From the NCBI GenBank assembly GCA_902765595.1, contig CACXAQ010000002.1, forward strand, positions 124,001 through 188,000: 64,000 nt of DNA, in the 5' to 3' direction. How positions within the stretch are numbered: the first letter of the stretch is position 1; the number at the start of each line of letters is the position of its first letter. Below, piece after piece: positions 44,571 through 53,329 of this stretch. The translations under genes and the position numbers were made by a program. This DNA comes from Oscillospiraceae bacterium. GTDB taxonomy: Bacteria > Bacillota > Clostridia > Oscillospirales > Oscillospiraceae. Under the pieces are notes generated by a model. It did no database searches. It was not told where the DNA came from and saw only the letters and a program-made list of their open reading frames with translations.

Positions 44571-45947
44571 ATGGACGAACAACTTGAAAAACGGAATAAG
44601 CTCGCGCTCGACGTGCTGCGTCTTTCCCGCAACACGCTGCTGGTGAATCTGCGCTTTCTGGACGCGGCGCTCAATCAGCTCGAGCCGCTGGCTGTGGAGG
44701 GCCTGACCCTCGCCACGGACGGCGAGGCGCTGGCCTACGATCCCGCCCACGTCCTGCGCCTGTACAGGGACGAGCGCGAGGCGGTCACGCGCGCCTATCT
44801 CCACATGGTGCTGCACGGCGTGTTCCGGCACATGTTTGTGCACACGCTGGTGGATCACCACGTCTGGGATTTGGCCTGCGACATCGCGGCGGAGTACGTG
44901 ATCGCAGGCCTCGGCCTCAAGGCGGCCACCACCCGGCGGGAGCTGCTGCAAAAGAGCGTGTACGCGGAGCTCCAGAAGGAGATCAGGCAGCTCACCGCCG
45001 AGAAGATCTACCGCTATTACCTGGACAAGCAGCTGCCGCCGGAGAAGATTGCAGAGCTGCGCGGCGCGTTTTACAACGACGATCACCGCCTCTGGTACAT
45101 GTCGGAGGCGGAGCGGGCGCTGGCGCTGGGTCGGCCGGTTTCCGTCAGCGTCAGTGTTGAAGATGGCGACGAGGACGGCGAGGGGGAAGACACTCTCCTG
45201 CCCGTTAGCGTCTCGGCTATCGAGGAGCGCTGGGCGGAGATCTCCCGCCGCATGCAGATGGACATGGAGACCTTTTCCAAACAACAGGGCGACCGGGCCG
45301 GGAACCTGATGCAGAACCTGCGGGAGGTCAACCGGGAAAAGTACGACTACACGGCCTTCCTCAAAAAGTTCGCCGTGCGCGGCGAGGCCATGCGTATCAA
45401 CGACGAGGAATTCGATTACGTCTACTACACCTACGGCCTGAAGCTCTACAAGAAAATGCCGCTGGTGGAGCCGCTGGAATACAAGGAGGTCAAGCGTATC
45501 CGGGAGTTCGTGATCGCCATCGACACCTCCGGCTCCGTGGCGGGCGAGCAGGTGCAGAGCTTTTTGCAGAAGACCTTCAACATCCTCAAGAGCACCGAGA
45601 GCTTCTTCTCCAAGATCAACGTCCACATCATCCAGTGCGACGCGACCATCCAGGAGGACGCGAAGATCACCAGCCAGGAGGAGTTTGACGCCTATCTCAA
45701 GAGCATGACGATCCACGGTCTCGGCGGCACGGACTTCCGCCCGGTGTTTTCCTATGTGGACTGGCTGCGGGAGAAGAAGGAGTTTCAAAATCTCAAGGGC
45801 CTCATCTACTTCACCGACGGCTGGGGCATCTTCCCGGCGAAGAAGCCGGACTACGACGCGGCCTTCGTCTTTATCGACGACGGCATCAACAACTACGACG
45901 TGCCGCCTTGGACGATCAAATTGGTATTGCAGAAAGAAGAGATATAA
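44571..45947 (+). CDS. VWA domain protein with N-terminal metallopeptidase-like domain (DUF2201 type)
   Basis: 458 residues, AAGGAG ribosome site. Residues about 70-110 hold YLHMVLHGVFRHMFVH, resembling the His-rich putative metallopeptidase region of VWA-like DUF2201 proteins. An acidic linker (VSVSVEDGDEDGEGED) follows at about 190-208. The C-terminal VWA domain has the MIDAS motif IAIDTSGSVAG (318-322 DTSGS) and GLGGTDFRPVF, and ends NYDVPPWTIKLVLQKEEI. VWA proteins of this kind work with MoxR AAA+ ATPases, here encoded at 53326. Its 3' end is duplicated twice downstream (47477, 49166). Confidence 0.9.
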   Translation: MDEQLEKRNKLALDVLRLSRNTLLVNLRFLDAALNQLEPLAVEGLTLATDGEALAYDPAHVLRLYRDEREAVTRAYLHMVLHGVFRHMFVHTLVDHHVWDLACDIAAEYVIAGLGLKAATTRRELLQKSVYAELQKEIRQLTAEKIYRYYLDKQLPPEKIAELRGAFYNDDHRLWYMSEAERALALGRPVSVSVSVEDGDEDGEGEDTLLPVSVSAIEERWAEISRRMQMDMETFSKQQGDRAGNLMQNLREVNREKYDYTAFLKKFAVRGEAMRINDEEFDYVYYTYGLKLYKKMPLVEPLEYKEVKRIREFVIAIDTSGSVAGEQVQSFLQKTFNILKSTESFFSKINVHIIQCDATIQEDAKITSQEEFDAYLKSMTIHGLGGTDFRPVFSYVDWLREKKEFQNLKGLIYFTDGWGIFPAKKPDYDAAFVFIDDGINNYDVPPWTIKLVLQKEEI

Positions 45948-45949
45948 AA

Positions 45950-46065
45950 GCCTTCCCCTTGAGGGGAAGGTGGCAGCCGGCGTCTCACGCAAGCCGGATG
46001 TCGGATGAGGTGAAAAAAGGAACACCTCATCACCGCTCCGCGGAGCTTCCCCTCAAGGGGAAGCC
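45950..46065. repeat. MITE-like palindrome, family 2 copy B
   Basis: GCCTTCCCCTTGAGGGGAAG left end and GCTTCCCCTCAAGGGGAAGC right end, with inner GATGAGGTG/CACCTCATC arms and a CCGCTCCGCGGAG hairpin. Starts three bases after the VWA stop. Confidence 0.88.
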
Positions 46066-46095
46066 AAACGAAAACGAACACAGGAGGAAAGACAC

Positions 46096-47472
46096 ATGAG
46101 CAGCGCAAGCGATTTTATCATCGAAAACGGTGTATTGAAAAAGTACATCGGCCCCGGCGGGGACGTGGTCATACCGGATGGCGTGACGGAGATCGGGGAT
46201 CATGCATTTTGTACGGTGGAGAGCATCGGCGGCCGTGAACACTTCTGGTTCAACGATACCCTGACGAGAGTGACCCTGCCTGAAGGCTTAGTCAAAATCG
46301 GTAACGGTGCCTTTGACCAGTGCGTCCTGCTTACGCAGATCGTGTTTCCGGAATCCCTGCGGGAGATTGGGGCGCAAGCTTTCCACAGCAGCGGCCTGGT
46401 CGACGTCAAGATCCCGTCAGGCGTCAAGAAGATTGGAGACGAAGCGTTCTGCGCCTTGGGCATATTCAAAATCGTAGACGGGGAAGTCTGGGCGAGCGAA
46501 GAAGGCCGGGACCGCCTGCACACAATCAAAATATGCGGAACACCCAAGATGGGGAAAAGAGTTTTTGGAATCATTGATGGACTACAGGAATACATAGACG
46601 GGAATCTGAAAGTCCAAATTGAGATGGCGGACGACATTCCTTTGCTGCCTCTCGTGCTGTCCTGGACAGACTTTAGCCCGTATCAAAAGGAACATCTGTT
46701 CCTGTTTATGCTGCGGGAGCCGGAGAGATTTCGCCGAGCGGACATCAAGTATGTTGCCGCGAACGTGAAGAAGGGGCAAAAAACGCTGTATCCGGAGCTG
46801 CTCAAGGAGCTTGGCGCGGCAGAGACGGCTTTGTTCCTGGACCTTAACATGGTTGATGCGGAAAACGCGGACACCGTGTTGGAGCTCGTTAAAGACAGGC
46901 CATCGGAAAAAGCGGTTTTCCTGGATTATATCGCAAAGCACGTCACGCTGGAGGCCAGAGAGAACGTAATCGAGAAGAAAGCAGAAAATCAGGTCGAAAA
47001 GATCATCAAAAGAAACAAGGCGATTGAGGAAGCGATCTCCCTCTTTGCGAAAAAGAAGCCAGCGGATGTGAAGAAGGAGTGGGCGGTAACCGAAGTCGAA
47101 GACGGTCTGCGGATCGAACAATACAAAGGAAAGGATGTCTGTATCGTTGTTCCGGCCATGATCGGGAAGGTGGGCGTTGTTGAGATCGCGAATGACGCTC
47201 TGCGGGCCTCCGCGCTAGGTGGCACGAAAAATGCTTATCAAAAGAAGATGTATAAGAACAAGTGCGTTGTGATCCAGGAAGGAGTCCACAAGATCGGTGA
47301 CTATGTTCTTTTCGGATGCGTGTATTTGACGGATATTGTGATTCCGGCTTCGGTAACCGAAATCGGGACCGGCGCCTTCAGAGATTGCCGCAAGCTTACC
47401 ATCCACGCCCCGGCGGGTTCTTATGCCGAACAGTACGCGAGAGATAACAACATCCCCTTCGTGGCGGAATAA
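46096..47472 (+). CDS. Cytoplasmic LRR protein, paralog 2
   Basis: 458 residues, CAGGAGGAAA ribosome site. Shared leader (SDFIIENGVLKKYIGPGGDV), then LRRs to about residue 125 (LREIGAQAFHSSGLVDVKIP). The middle 130-320 is a helical region unlike the other paralogs. A second beta/LRR region (VTEIGTGAFRDCRKLTIHAP) and the cap HAPAGSYAEQYARDNNIPFV follow. No BRCT domain and no signal peptide. Function inferred only from context as one of a set of variable sensor-like proteins. Confidence 0.82.
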   Translation: MSSASDFIIENGVLKKYIGPGGDVVIPDGVTEIGDHAFCTVESIGGREHFWFNDTLTRVTLPEGLVKIGNGAFDQCVLLTQIVFPESLREIGAQAFHSSGLVDVKIPSGVKKIGDEAFCALGIFKIVDGEVWASEEGRDRLHTIKICGTPKMGKRVFGIIDGLQEYIDGNLKVQIEMADDIPLLPLVLSWTDFSPYQKEHLFLFMLREPERFRRADIKYVAANVKKGQKTLYPELLKELGAAETALFLDLNMVDAENADTVLELVKDRPSEKAVFLDYIAKHVTLEARENVIEKKAENQVEKIIKRNKAIEEAISLFAKKKPADVKKEWAVTEVEDGLRIEQYKGKDVCIVVPAMIGKVGVVEIANDALRASALGGTKNAYQKKMYKNKCVVIQEGVHKIGDYVLFGCVYLTDIVIPASVTEIGTGAFRDCRKLTIHAPAGSYAEQYARDNNIPFVAE

Positions 47473-47476
47473 AACC

Positions 47477-47578
47477 CCCGACTACGACGCGGCTTTCGTC
47501 TTCGTAGACGACGGCATGAACAACTACGACGTGCCGCCTTGGGCGATTAAATTGGTATTGCAGAAGGAAGAGATATAG
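47477..47578 (+). pseudogene. Duplicated 3' end of the VWA gene, scar 1
   Basis: 33 codons and a stop reading PDYDAAFVFVDDGMNNYDVP and then PWAIKLVLQKEEI, the last 33 residues of the VWA protein with three substitutions. It sits directly after the LRR paralog 2 stop, with no VWA upstream, so it is a leftover of a duplicated block. Confidence 0.9.
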
Positions 47579-47599
47579 AATGTCAGGAGGAGTCATTTT

Positions 47600-49162
47600 A
47601 TGAACGAGCAACAACAAAACTTTGTGAAAAATATCATGGAAAACAGCGATGGCAGCGAGAAGCGCATCGGGGATTTCGTTATTCGGAACGACTATGGTTC
47701 TCATGCATACTATGTTGGTCCGGGAGGGGATGTGGTGATCCCGGAAGAGGTTGGGAAAGCTGATCTCAACTTTACATTTGAAAGTAGCAGGAATATTTTT
47801 TCTCTTCAATTTCCCGGTACAGTAACAAGGCTCTCGGATTTCTTCAGATTTGGTAGCAAGGAAACAATTGAAAAGCTGGTGTTCGAAGAAGGTCTGGAAG
47901 CGATTTGGGGTGGGAGTTTTTTCGCCAACTGCAAAAGCTTGAAAGAGGTCTTATTGCCGCAGTCATTGGAGTATTTGGGCCAAGGAGCGTTCAAAAAGAC
48001 GCCCTGGTATGAGCAAAACGTGGAGATCATAGACGGTTGCCACTACTTGGGGAGATTCCTGGTCGATTCGGATAAGGCGATCAAACATGCCGTTGTACGG
48101 AGTGGAACCGTCATGATCTGCGCCAATGCGTTTCGCGGACGCACAGAGTTGATAGGCGTGTCTATACCTGATTCTGTCCATACTCTCGGACAAATGGCCT
48201 TCTGTGGGTGCGTTTCTCTGGAAAAGATCATTCTCCCAGAGAGCGTAAAAAGAGTCGAAGAATCATGCTTCACAAACTGCCCAGCTCTGCGGAGCATCGA
48301 AGTGCTGAATACGAATGTTGCCTTTGCCCACAACGCACTCGGTTCAAAGATGAGCAAGGCCCTTTATTATCCGGATCACGCATACATCCCCATTGAGATC
48401 CCGGGGTCCGGCGTGGAAAAGCTCCTTTTCGCCCACTGCTATCTCACCAGCCGGGAGCGCTTCTCCCCGGAGCTGCAGGCGTTCAACGACGCTGTTGTTA
48501 AAAAGAACAAAAGCAAACTGCTTGAACTGGTGATGGAGACCGGGAACCTTGCTGCATTGCAGGCGATCGCGCCATTTGCACTCAATGCAGCCAATATTGA
48601 TAAGCTGGTCGAGCTCGCGCAGAGAAAGGGAGCGACAGAGTTTACGGCTTTCCTTCTGGAATGGCGGGGGAAGAACATTAGTACTGCTGATCGGGATAGG
48701 CAGGCGGCGAAAGAATTGAACCGAGATCCGCTGAGCGCGACAGAACTGAAAAAGCTCTGGAATACAAAAAAGCTCCCGGACGGCACACTGGGGATCACGT
48801 CATACAAGGGAAACGAAAGCGAGATCGTGATTCCTGCGTCTATCGGCAAGGCGAAGGTGACCGTGATCTGCCGCGAGGCATTCAGCGCATCGGATTATTC
48901 GCCTGTAGGAAAAAAAGTTTCGGAGGAGCAACGCGCTGTACGAAAAGCCATTCGATCGGTGCGGATTCCGTTAGGTGTGACAAAGATCGAAATATCTGCT
49001 TTTGAATGCTGCGATCATTTGGAACATGTATATATGCCTGTGAGCATGAAAGATGTAAGTGGGGCATTTTACGGCTGCAATCAACTTACCATCCACGCGC
49101 CCGCAGGCTCCTATGCCGAGCAGTACGCGAAAGAGAACAACATCCCCTTCGTGGCGGAATAA
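47600..49162 (+). CDS. Cytoplasmic LRR protein, paralog 3
   Basis: 520 residues, AGGAGG ribosome site. A diverged leader (RIGDFVIRNDYGSHAYYVGP then GGDVVIPEEV), LRRs to about residue 230 (ELIGVSIPDSVHTLGQMAFC), a helical region with EFTAFLLEWRGKNI, a linker, and a C-terminal LRR region ending HAPAGSYAEQYAKENNIPFV. Clearly more AT-rich than the adjacent VWA, MoxR and exonuclease genes. No BRCT and no signal peptide. The copied VWA 3' end lies on both sides of it. Confidence 0.82.
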   Translation: MNEQQQNFVKNIMENSDGSEKRIGDFVIRNDYGSHAYYVGPGGDVVIPEEVGKADLNFTFESSRNIFSLQFPGTVTRLSDFFRFGSKETIEKLVFEEGLEAIWGGSFFANCKSLKEVLLPQSLEYLGQGAFKKTPWYEQNVEIIDGCHYLGRFLVDSDKAIKHAVVRSGTVMICANAFRGRTELIGVSIPDSVHTLGQMAFCGCVSLEKIILPESVKRVEESCFTNCPALRSIEVLNTNVAFAHNALGSKMSKALYYPDHAYIPIEIPGSGVEKLLFAHCYLTSRERFSPELQAFNDAVVKKNKSKLLELVMETGNLAALQAIAPFALNAANIDKLVELAQRKGATEFTAFLLEWRGKNISTADRDRQAAKELNRDPLSATELKKLWNTKKLPDGTLGITSYKGNESEIVIPASIGKAKVTVICREAFSASDYSPVGKKVSEEQRAVRKAIRSVRIPLGVTKIEISAFECCDHLEHVYMPVSMKDVSGAFYGCNQLTIHAPAGSYAEQYAKENNIPFVAE

Positions 49163-49165
49163 AAA

Positions 49166-49266
49166 CCCGACCTCGACGCAGCCTTCGTCTTTGTGGACAA
49201 CGGCCTGAACAACTACGACGTGCCCCATGGGCGATCAAGCTGGTATTGCGAAAGGAAGAGAAATAA
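49166..49266 (+). pseudogene. Duplicated 3' end of the VWA gene, scar 2 (frameshifted)
   Basis: Reads PDLDAAFVFVDNGLNNYDVP, then loses one base relative to scar 1 at the CCTTGG position and shifts frame, while the DNA still matches the VWA end up to the GAAGAGAAATAA stop region. Same position relative to LRR paralog 3 as scar 1 has to paralog 2. Confidence 0.88.
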
Positions 49267-49316
49267 GAAACTTTAATTATACTAATAATGCTCTAATAAT
49301 TAGGGAGGAACACAAG

Positions 49317-50975
49317 ATGAGCTATGTCGGAGAAATCAAAGATGGCGTATTGAAACGCTACGTCGATGCCCCAGGTGCAAAACTGAAGATTTCGACGAAA
49401 GCAACTGTCATTGGGCCGAGTGCATTTAAAGGGAAAAACAGTCTCAGAGAGGTTGTGCTACATGATTCCGTCACAGAGATCGGCAGCAATGCATTCAGCG
49501 GATGTGAGAATCTGACGAAGATTAACTTTCCGGAAGGACTCCGGGAGATCGGCGAGCAGGCATTCATGGGCTGCAAAAATATTCGAGAAGTGCAGCTTCC
49601 TTCCACGCTGGAGAAAATTGGCGGCTTTGCATTCTCAGACACAGCATGGCTGAAGGAAGCAGACGAAAACCTCTATGCCGCCGGCTTCTTATTGCGCGCT
49701 TTTCTGCAAGACGGTGAATTTGAAATAGCGCCGGGAACCCGTGGTGTTGTAGGCGGCGCGTTTGAGGGCTGCGCCAATCTGAACAAGCTCACGATCCCCG
49801 AAGGAGTAACCTTCCTCGGCGATGGGATCTTCCGTTCAAGATATGGAAATGGCCCTGAATGGGATAAGCTGGAGGAAATTGTGATTCCGGACTCCGTGAC
49901 ATATATCGGCGCGGAGGCCTTTTCTGGCTGCACTGCACTTTGCCGCATCATAATCAGCGAGGAAACTGTAAAGCGTCTCGGCCAACGCATGATCGAGCGC
50001 GCATTCTTCGGCGTCAGCGTCATGGACTACAGGCGCGCCGCAGAAGCGTACCGTAAGAGCCTGCCGCTACGTGCGCTGCAGGGAGATCCTATCGAACTCA
50101 GCGCTCTGCGCGAACCGCTCGATGTGTTTCTTCGCAAAAAGGACACCCGCGCAGAGCTCTTTCCGTTCCTAATCGAAAACGATATGCCGCATTCACTTAC
50201 AGCGGCGCTAAAGGCGCAGAAAAAGCTGCCGCTGGATGAGCTTGAAACATATCTTGACCTGGCGGAAAAGAAGCAATCCGTCGAGCTCAAGGCTATACTC
50301 ATGGATTATCAGAACAGCAAGTTCACCGTGAAAGAAAAAGAGAAAAAAGCACGGGAGGACGATGAAAAGGCTCTGGGGATGAAGGAACTCTCCCTTGCAG
50401 ACTGGAGAAAAATTTTCAAGGTTGCCGTCAAGGACGGCAAGGCCACAATTTCCGGCTATGTGGGCAATGAGCCTGAAGCGACGATTCCCGAAACTATCGG
50501 CAAGTATATCGTGACAGAGATCAAGGAACGAGCGTTTTCCGGCAATAAAACCCTGAACCATCTGGACATTCAGGCGAAGCTTAAGACGATTCCTCAAAAA
50601 GCATTCGAGCGGAGTGCGCTTGTTTCGCTGAAAATGCCGGATTCTGTTAAGTCGATCGGTTCCGAAGCGTTCGTTGGCTGCACCAATTTGGAAACGATAC
50701 ATTTGTCAAAAAAGCTTCAGACAATTGGATTTGCCGCTTTCCGCCATTGCAGCAACCTTCAATCCCTTTCGCTCCCAAATGGATTGAAAACGATACACTC
50801 TTGGGCATTTGCTTACTGCGGTGCGTTAAAACGCGTCGATCTGCCGGATACTGTGGTGGAAATGACTGTGGGCAATGAATTCTTCTTTTGCGAGAATCTC
50901 ACCATCCACGCACCCGTCGGCTCCTATGCCGAGCAGTATGCAAAAGAGAACAACATCCCCTTCGTGGCGGAGTGA
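49317..50975 (+). CDS. Cytoplasmic LRR protein, paralog 4
   Basis: 552 residues from ATG 49317 behind AGGGAGGA; an in-frame extension into scar 2 is rejected. Leader diverged (GEIKDGVLKRYVDAPGAKLK). LRRs about 35-210, a helical region with ELKAILMDYQNSKF, a linker LSLADWRKIFKVAVKDGKAT shared with paralog 8, a second LRR block (LKTIPQKAFERSALVSLKMP) and the cap HAPVGSYAEQYAKENNIPFV. No BRCT domain. Confidence 0.84.
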   Translation: MSYVGEIKDGVLKRYVDAPGAKLKISTKATVIGPSAFKGKNSLREVVLHDSVTEIGSNAFSGCENLTKINFPEGLREIGEQAFMGCKNIREVQLPSTLEKIGGFAFSDTAWLKEADENLYAAGFLLRAFLQDGEFEIAPGTRGVVGGAFEGCANLNKLTIPEGVTFLGDGIFRSRYGNGPEWDKLEEIVIPDSVTYIGAEAFSGCTALCRIIISEETVKRLGQRMIERAFFGVSVMDYRRAAEAYRKSLPLRALQGDPIELSALREPLDVFLRKKDTRAELFPFLIENDMPHSLTAALKAQKKLPLDELETYLDLAEKKQSVELKAILMDYQNSKFTVKEKEKKAREDDEKALGMKELSLADWRKIFKVAVKDGKATISGYVGNEPEATIPETIGKYIVTEIKERAFSGNKTLNHLDIQAKLKTIPQKAFERSALVSLKMPDSVKSIGSEAFVGCTNLETIHLSKKLQTIGFAAFRHCSNLQSLSLPNGLKTIHSWAFAYCGALKRVDLPDTVVEMTVGNEFFFCENLTIHAPVGSYAEQYAKENNIPFVAE

Positions 50976-51069
50976 TTGCGATTTGTAAGATCAGATTTAA
51001 AAAATAAAGCGCAAAAACTGATGCGATAACTGACTACATACAAATTGACGGATATTGGAGGAAAGACAC

Positions 51070-52848
51070 ATGAGCAGCGTGAGCGATTTCGTCATCAAAA
51101 ACGGTATTTTGAAGAAATATATTGGCTCGGGCGGAGATGTAGTCATCCCAGAGGGCGTGACGGCCGTTGCAGACCATGCCTTCTGTGGATGCCGCAACTT
51201 AACGCGTGTGATGATCCCAGAAGGAGTGACAAGCATCGGCTATGAAGCCTTTGCCGATTGTGAAAAGCTTGAAGTTGTTTGCATTCCCAACAGCGTGTCA
51301 ACGATCTACTGGGGTGCGTTTCGCAACTGTGGAAGTCTGAAGAAAGTGACGATTCCAAAGGGTGTGTCCAAGATCGACTGGCGCTTGTTTGAAAACTGCT
51401 GCAGTCTGAAACAAATTGATATCCAAAACCCGGATATTCGCATTGACGATGCTGCATTTGACGGATGCTGCGGACTTGCCGATTCGGATGGATTTTTGAT
51501 CATGAAAGGGGTCCTATTCGACTATTTCGGTAAAGGCGGCGAAGTAACGATTCCCAAAACAGTTGCCAGAATCGCCAGCTATGCTTTTTATGATTGCAAA
51601 GCATTGAAATGCGTAGCGATCCCCGAAAGCGTGACGGAGGTCAGCGAAAACGCGTTCAAAAATTGCGGAGAGCTGACAGTCATTCTTCCCGAGAGCATTA
51701 AAAAAGCTAAATCGGCTTTTTCCGGCTGCGCCTGTAGAGTGCAGATCAAGCGATGGTCCGCAGCGGTCAATCGGCTCATGGCGGACTGCGTCCTTGAGGA
51801 GGCCTTTTCCGAAGACTACTCTGCTTTTCCACCGGCCGAGCTTTTATCACGGGCGGTAAAGTTGTCAAAAGAGAAAACGTGGGATCCGAATGCCCAAAAC
51901 GAGTCTGCCATGCTGGCAGCTCTAAAGAAAAACGCGGGCAAGCTGAGCGGATCGGCGACAGATGATCTTGAGCAGTTGAACTTTCTGTGCTCTAACCGGT
52001 TGATTACGGCAAAGGAGATCGACGCCTATCTGGCGGAGGCCGAAAAGCGAGAAAAACCGGAGATAAAAGCATTGTTGCTTGACTACCAGAACAAGCTCGG
52101 TGCCGAGTCCGTTGCCAAAGCCCGCGCAAAGAAAGAGAAGGCCAAGAAGGACTACGAGGACGCGCTGGTGGAGCGCATGACTGCGCGAGACCCGTCGAAG
52201 GGCGTTGAAGGGCTTACCATTGCTGTGACAGGAAGACTTGAAACATTTAATAACCGGAATGAGCTGAAAGCTTTTCTCGCAGATAATGGCGCAAAACTCG
52301 CTTCTTCCTTGATGGCAAAGGTGGATTACCTGATTATGAACGATCCCCAATCCGACAGCGACAAAGCACAGAAAGCGCGAGAACTGGGGGTCGAGATCAT
52401 TACGGAACAGCGTTTCAACGAGCTGGCAGGCCACCTCTTCTCCATAGAGGAAGCAACTCTGGTTCGTTATTACGGTAACGGAGGAGATGTAGTGATCCCA
52501 GATGGTGTGACGATCATCGGCCACGAGACGTTCTTTTGTTGCAACGGCCTGACAAGCATAACAATCCCAGGAAGTGTGACCTCCATCGGAGATGGGGCGT
52601 TTTTCGGTTGCAAAGACCTGACAAGTGTGACGATCCCTGATACCGTGACGAGCATCGGTGACATAGCGTTTTGTGGCTGTAGCCGCCTGACAAGTATAAC
52701 AATCCCAGGAAGTGTGACCTCCATCGGAGATGGGGCTTTCAGTAATGGGCTTTTTGATAACAATTCTTCCATAATCATCCATGCGCCTGCCGGCTCTTAC
52801 GCCGAGCAGTACGCGAAGAAGAACAACATCCCCTTCGTAGTGGAGTGA
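51070..52848 (+). CDS. Cytoplasmic LRR protein with BRCT domain, paralog 5
   Basis: 592 residues from ATG 51070 behind GGAGGAAAG. Shared leader (SDFVIKNGILKKYIGSGGDV), about nine LRRs, a helical region with EIKALLLDYQNKLGAESVAK, then a BRCT domain at about 378-455 (GVEGLTIAVTGRLETFNNRN, LKAFLADNGAKLASSLMAKV, DYLIMND, GVEIITEQRF), very like the DNA-ligase BRCT. A second leader-like block (LVRYYGNGGDVVIPDGVTII) starts another LRR array and the HAPAGSYAEQYAKKNNIPFV cap. The second array contains near-identical 138-base-spaced DNA blocks. Confidence 0.88.
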   Translation: MSSVSDFVIKNGILKKYIGSGGDVVIPEGVTAVADHAFCGCRNLTRVMIPEGVTSIGYEAFADCEKLEVVCIPNSVSTIYWGAFRNCGSLKKVTIPKGVSKIDWRLFENCCSLKQIDIQNPDIRIDDAAFDGCCGLADSDGFLIMKGVLFDYFGKGGEVTIPKTVARIASYAFYDCKALKCVAIPESVTEVSENAFKNCGELTVILPESIKKAKSAFSGCACRVQIKRWSAAVNRLMADCVLEEAFSEDYSAFPPAELLSRAVKLSKEKTWDPNAQNESAMLAALKKNAGKLSGSATDDLEQLNFLCSNRLITAKEIDAYLAEAEKREKPEIKALLLDYQNKLGAESVAKARAKKEKAKKDYEDALVERMTARDPSKGVEGLTIAVTGRLETFNNRNELKAFLADNGAKLASSLMAKVDYLIMNDPQSDSDKAQKARELGVEIITEQRFNELAGHLFSIEEATLVRYYGNGGDVVIPDGVTIIGHETFFCCNGLTSITIPGSVTSIGDGAFFGCKDLTSVTIPDTVTSIGDIAFCGCSRLTSITIPGSVTSIGDGAFSNGLFDNNSSIIIHAPAGSYAEQYAKKNNIPFVVE

Positions 52849-52858
52849 GGTACATAAT

Positions 52859-53329
52859 ATGGATAAAACGGATAACCAACTCAAATATGAAAACTACCGC
52901 GAGCAGTTCAAACGCCTAAACAGCGCCCTGAGTAATGGCTTTAATCTGGAAGCCATGTTTATTGAGTACGCGATCATGGAGGATCGGACAGAATCAATTC
53001 TTCGACATGCGGAAAAGTGGGAGGCATATATAAAAAGCCGCAAGGGGCGCGACCCTACGATCAATTCCAAAGTCAAGTACATCCAAAAACTTGCGGCGTT
53101 CAATAATGACCCACTGCACAAGTATTTCTCTGACAGCCTGCTTGATCGACTCTTGGTGTGGAAAGATGAGCGCAACCGCCTTATCCATGCCCTGCTGAAA
53201 CAACAGCTGGAGCATAATGAGGTCAGCGAACTGGCGGCGCAGGGCAAGCAGCTTGTGGACGAGCTGCGGAACAGAGCCAATAAGTATAATCGGGCAATCG
53301 ACCGTAAGAGAGCAAAGGACACGCCATGA
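52859..53329 (+). CDS. HEPN-like helical protein
   Basis: 156 residues, all-helical by composition. It contains FNLEAMFIEYAIMEDRTESI and, near residues 100-110, WKDERNRLIHALLKQ, in which R-N-x3-H matches the R-polar-x(3-5)-H motif of HEPN RNases and nucleotidyltransferase partners. Its TGA overlaps the MoxR ATG (ATGA), so the two are co-translated. HEPN proteins commonly act as RNA-cleaving effectors in conflict systems, but this assignment is from the short motif only. Ten bases separate it from LRR paralog 5. Confidence 0.55.
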   Translation: MDKTDNQLKYENYREQFKRLNSALSNGFNLEAMFIEYAIMEDRTESILRHAEKWEAYIKSRKGRDPTINSKVKYIQKLAAFNNDPLHKYFSDSLLDRLLVWKDERNRLIHALLKQQLEHNEVSELAAQGKQLVDELRNRANKYNRAIDRKRAKDTP

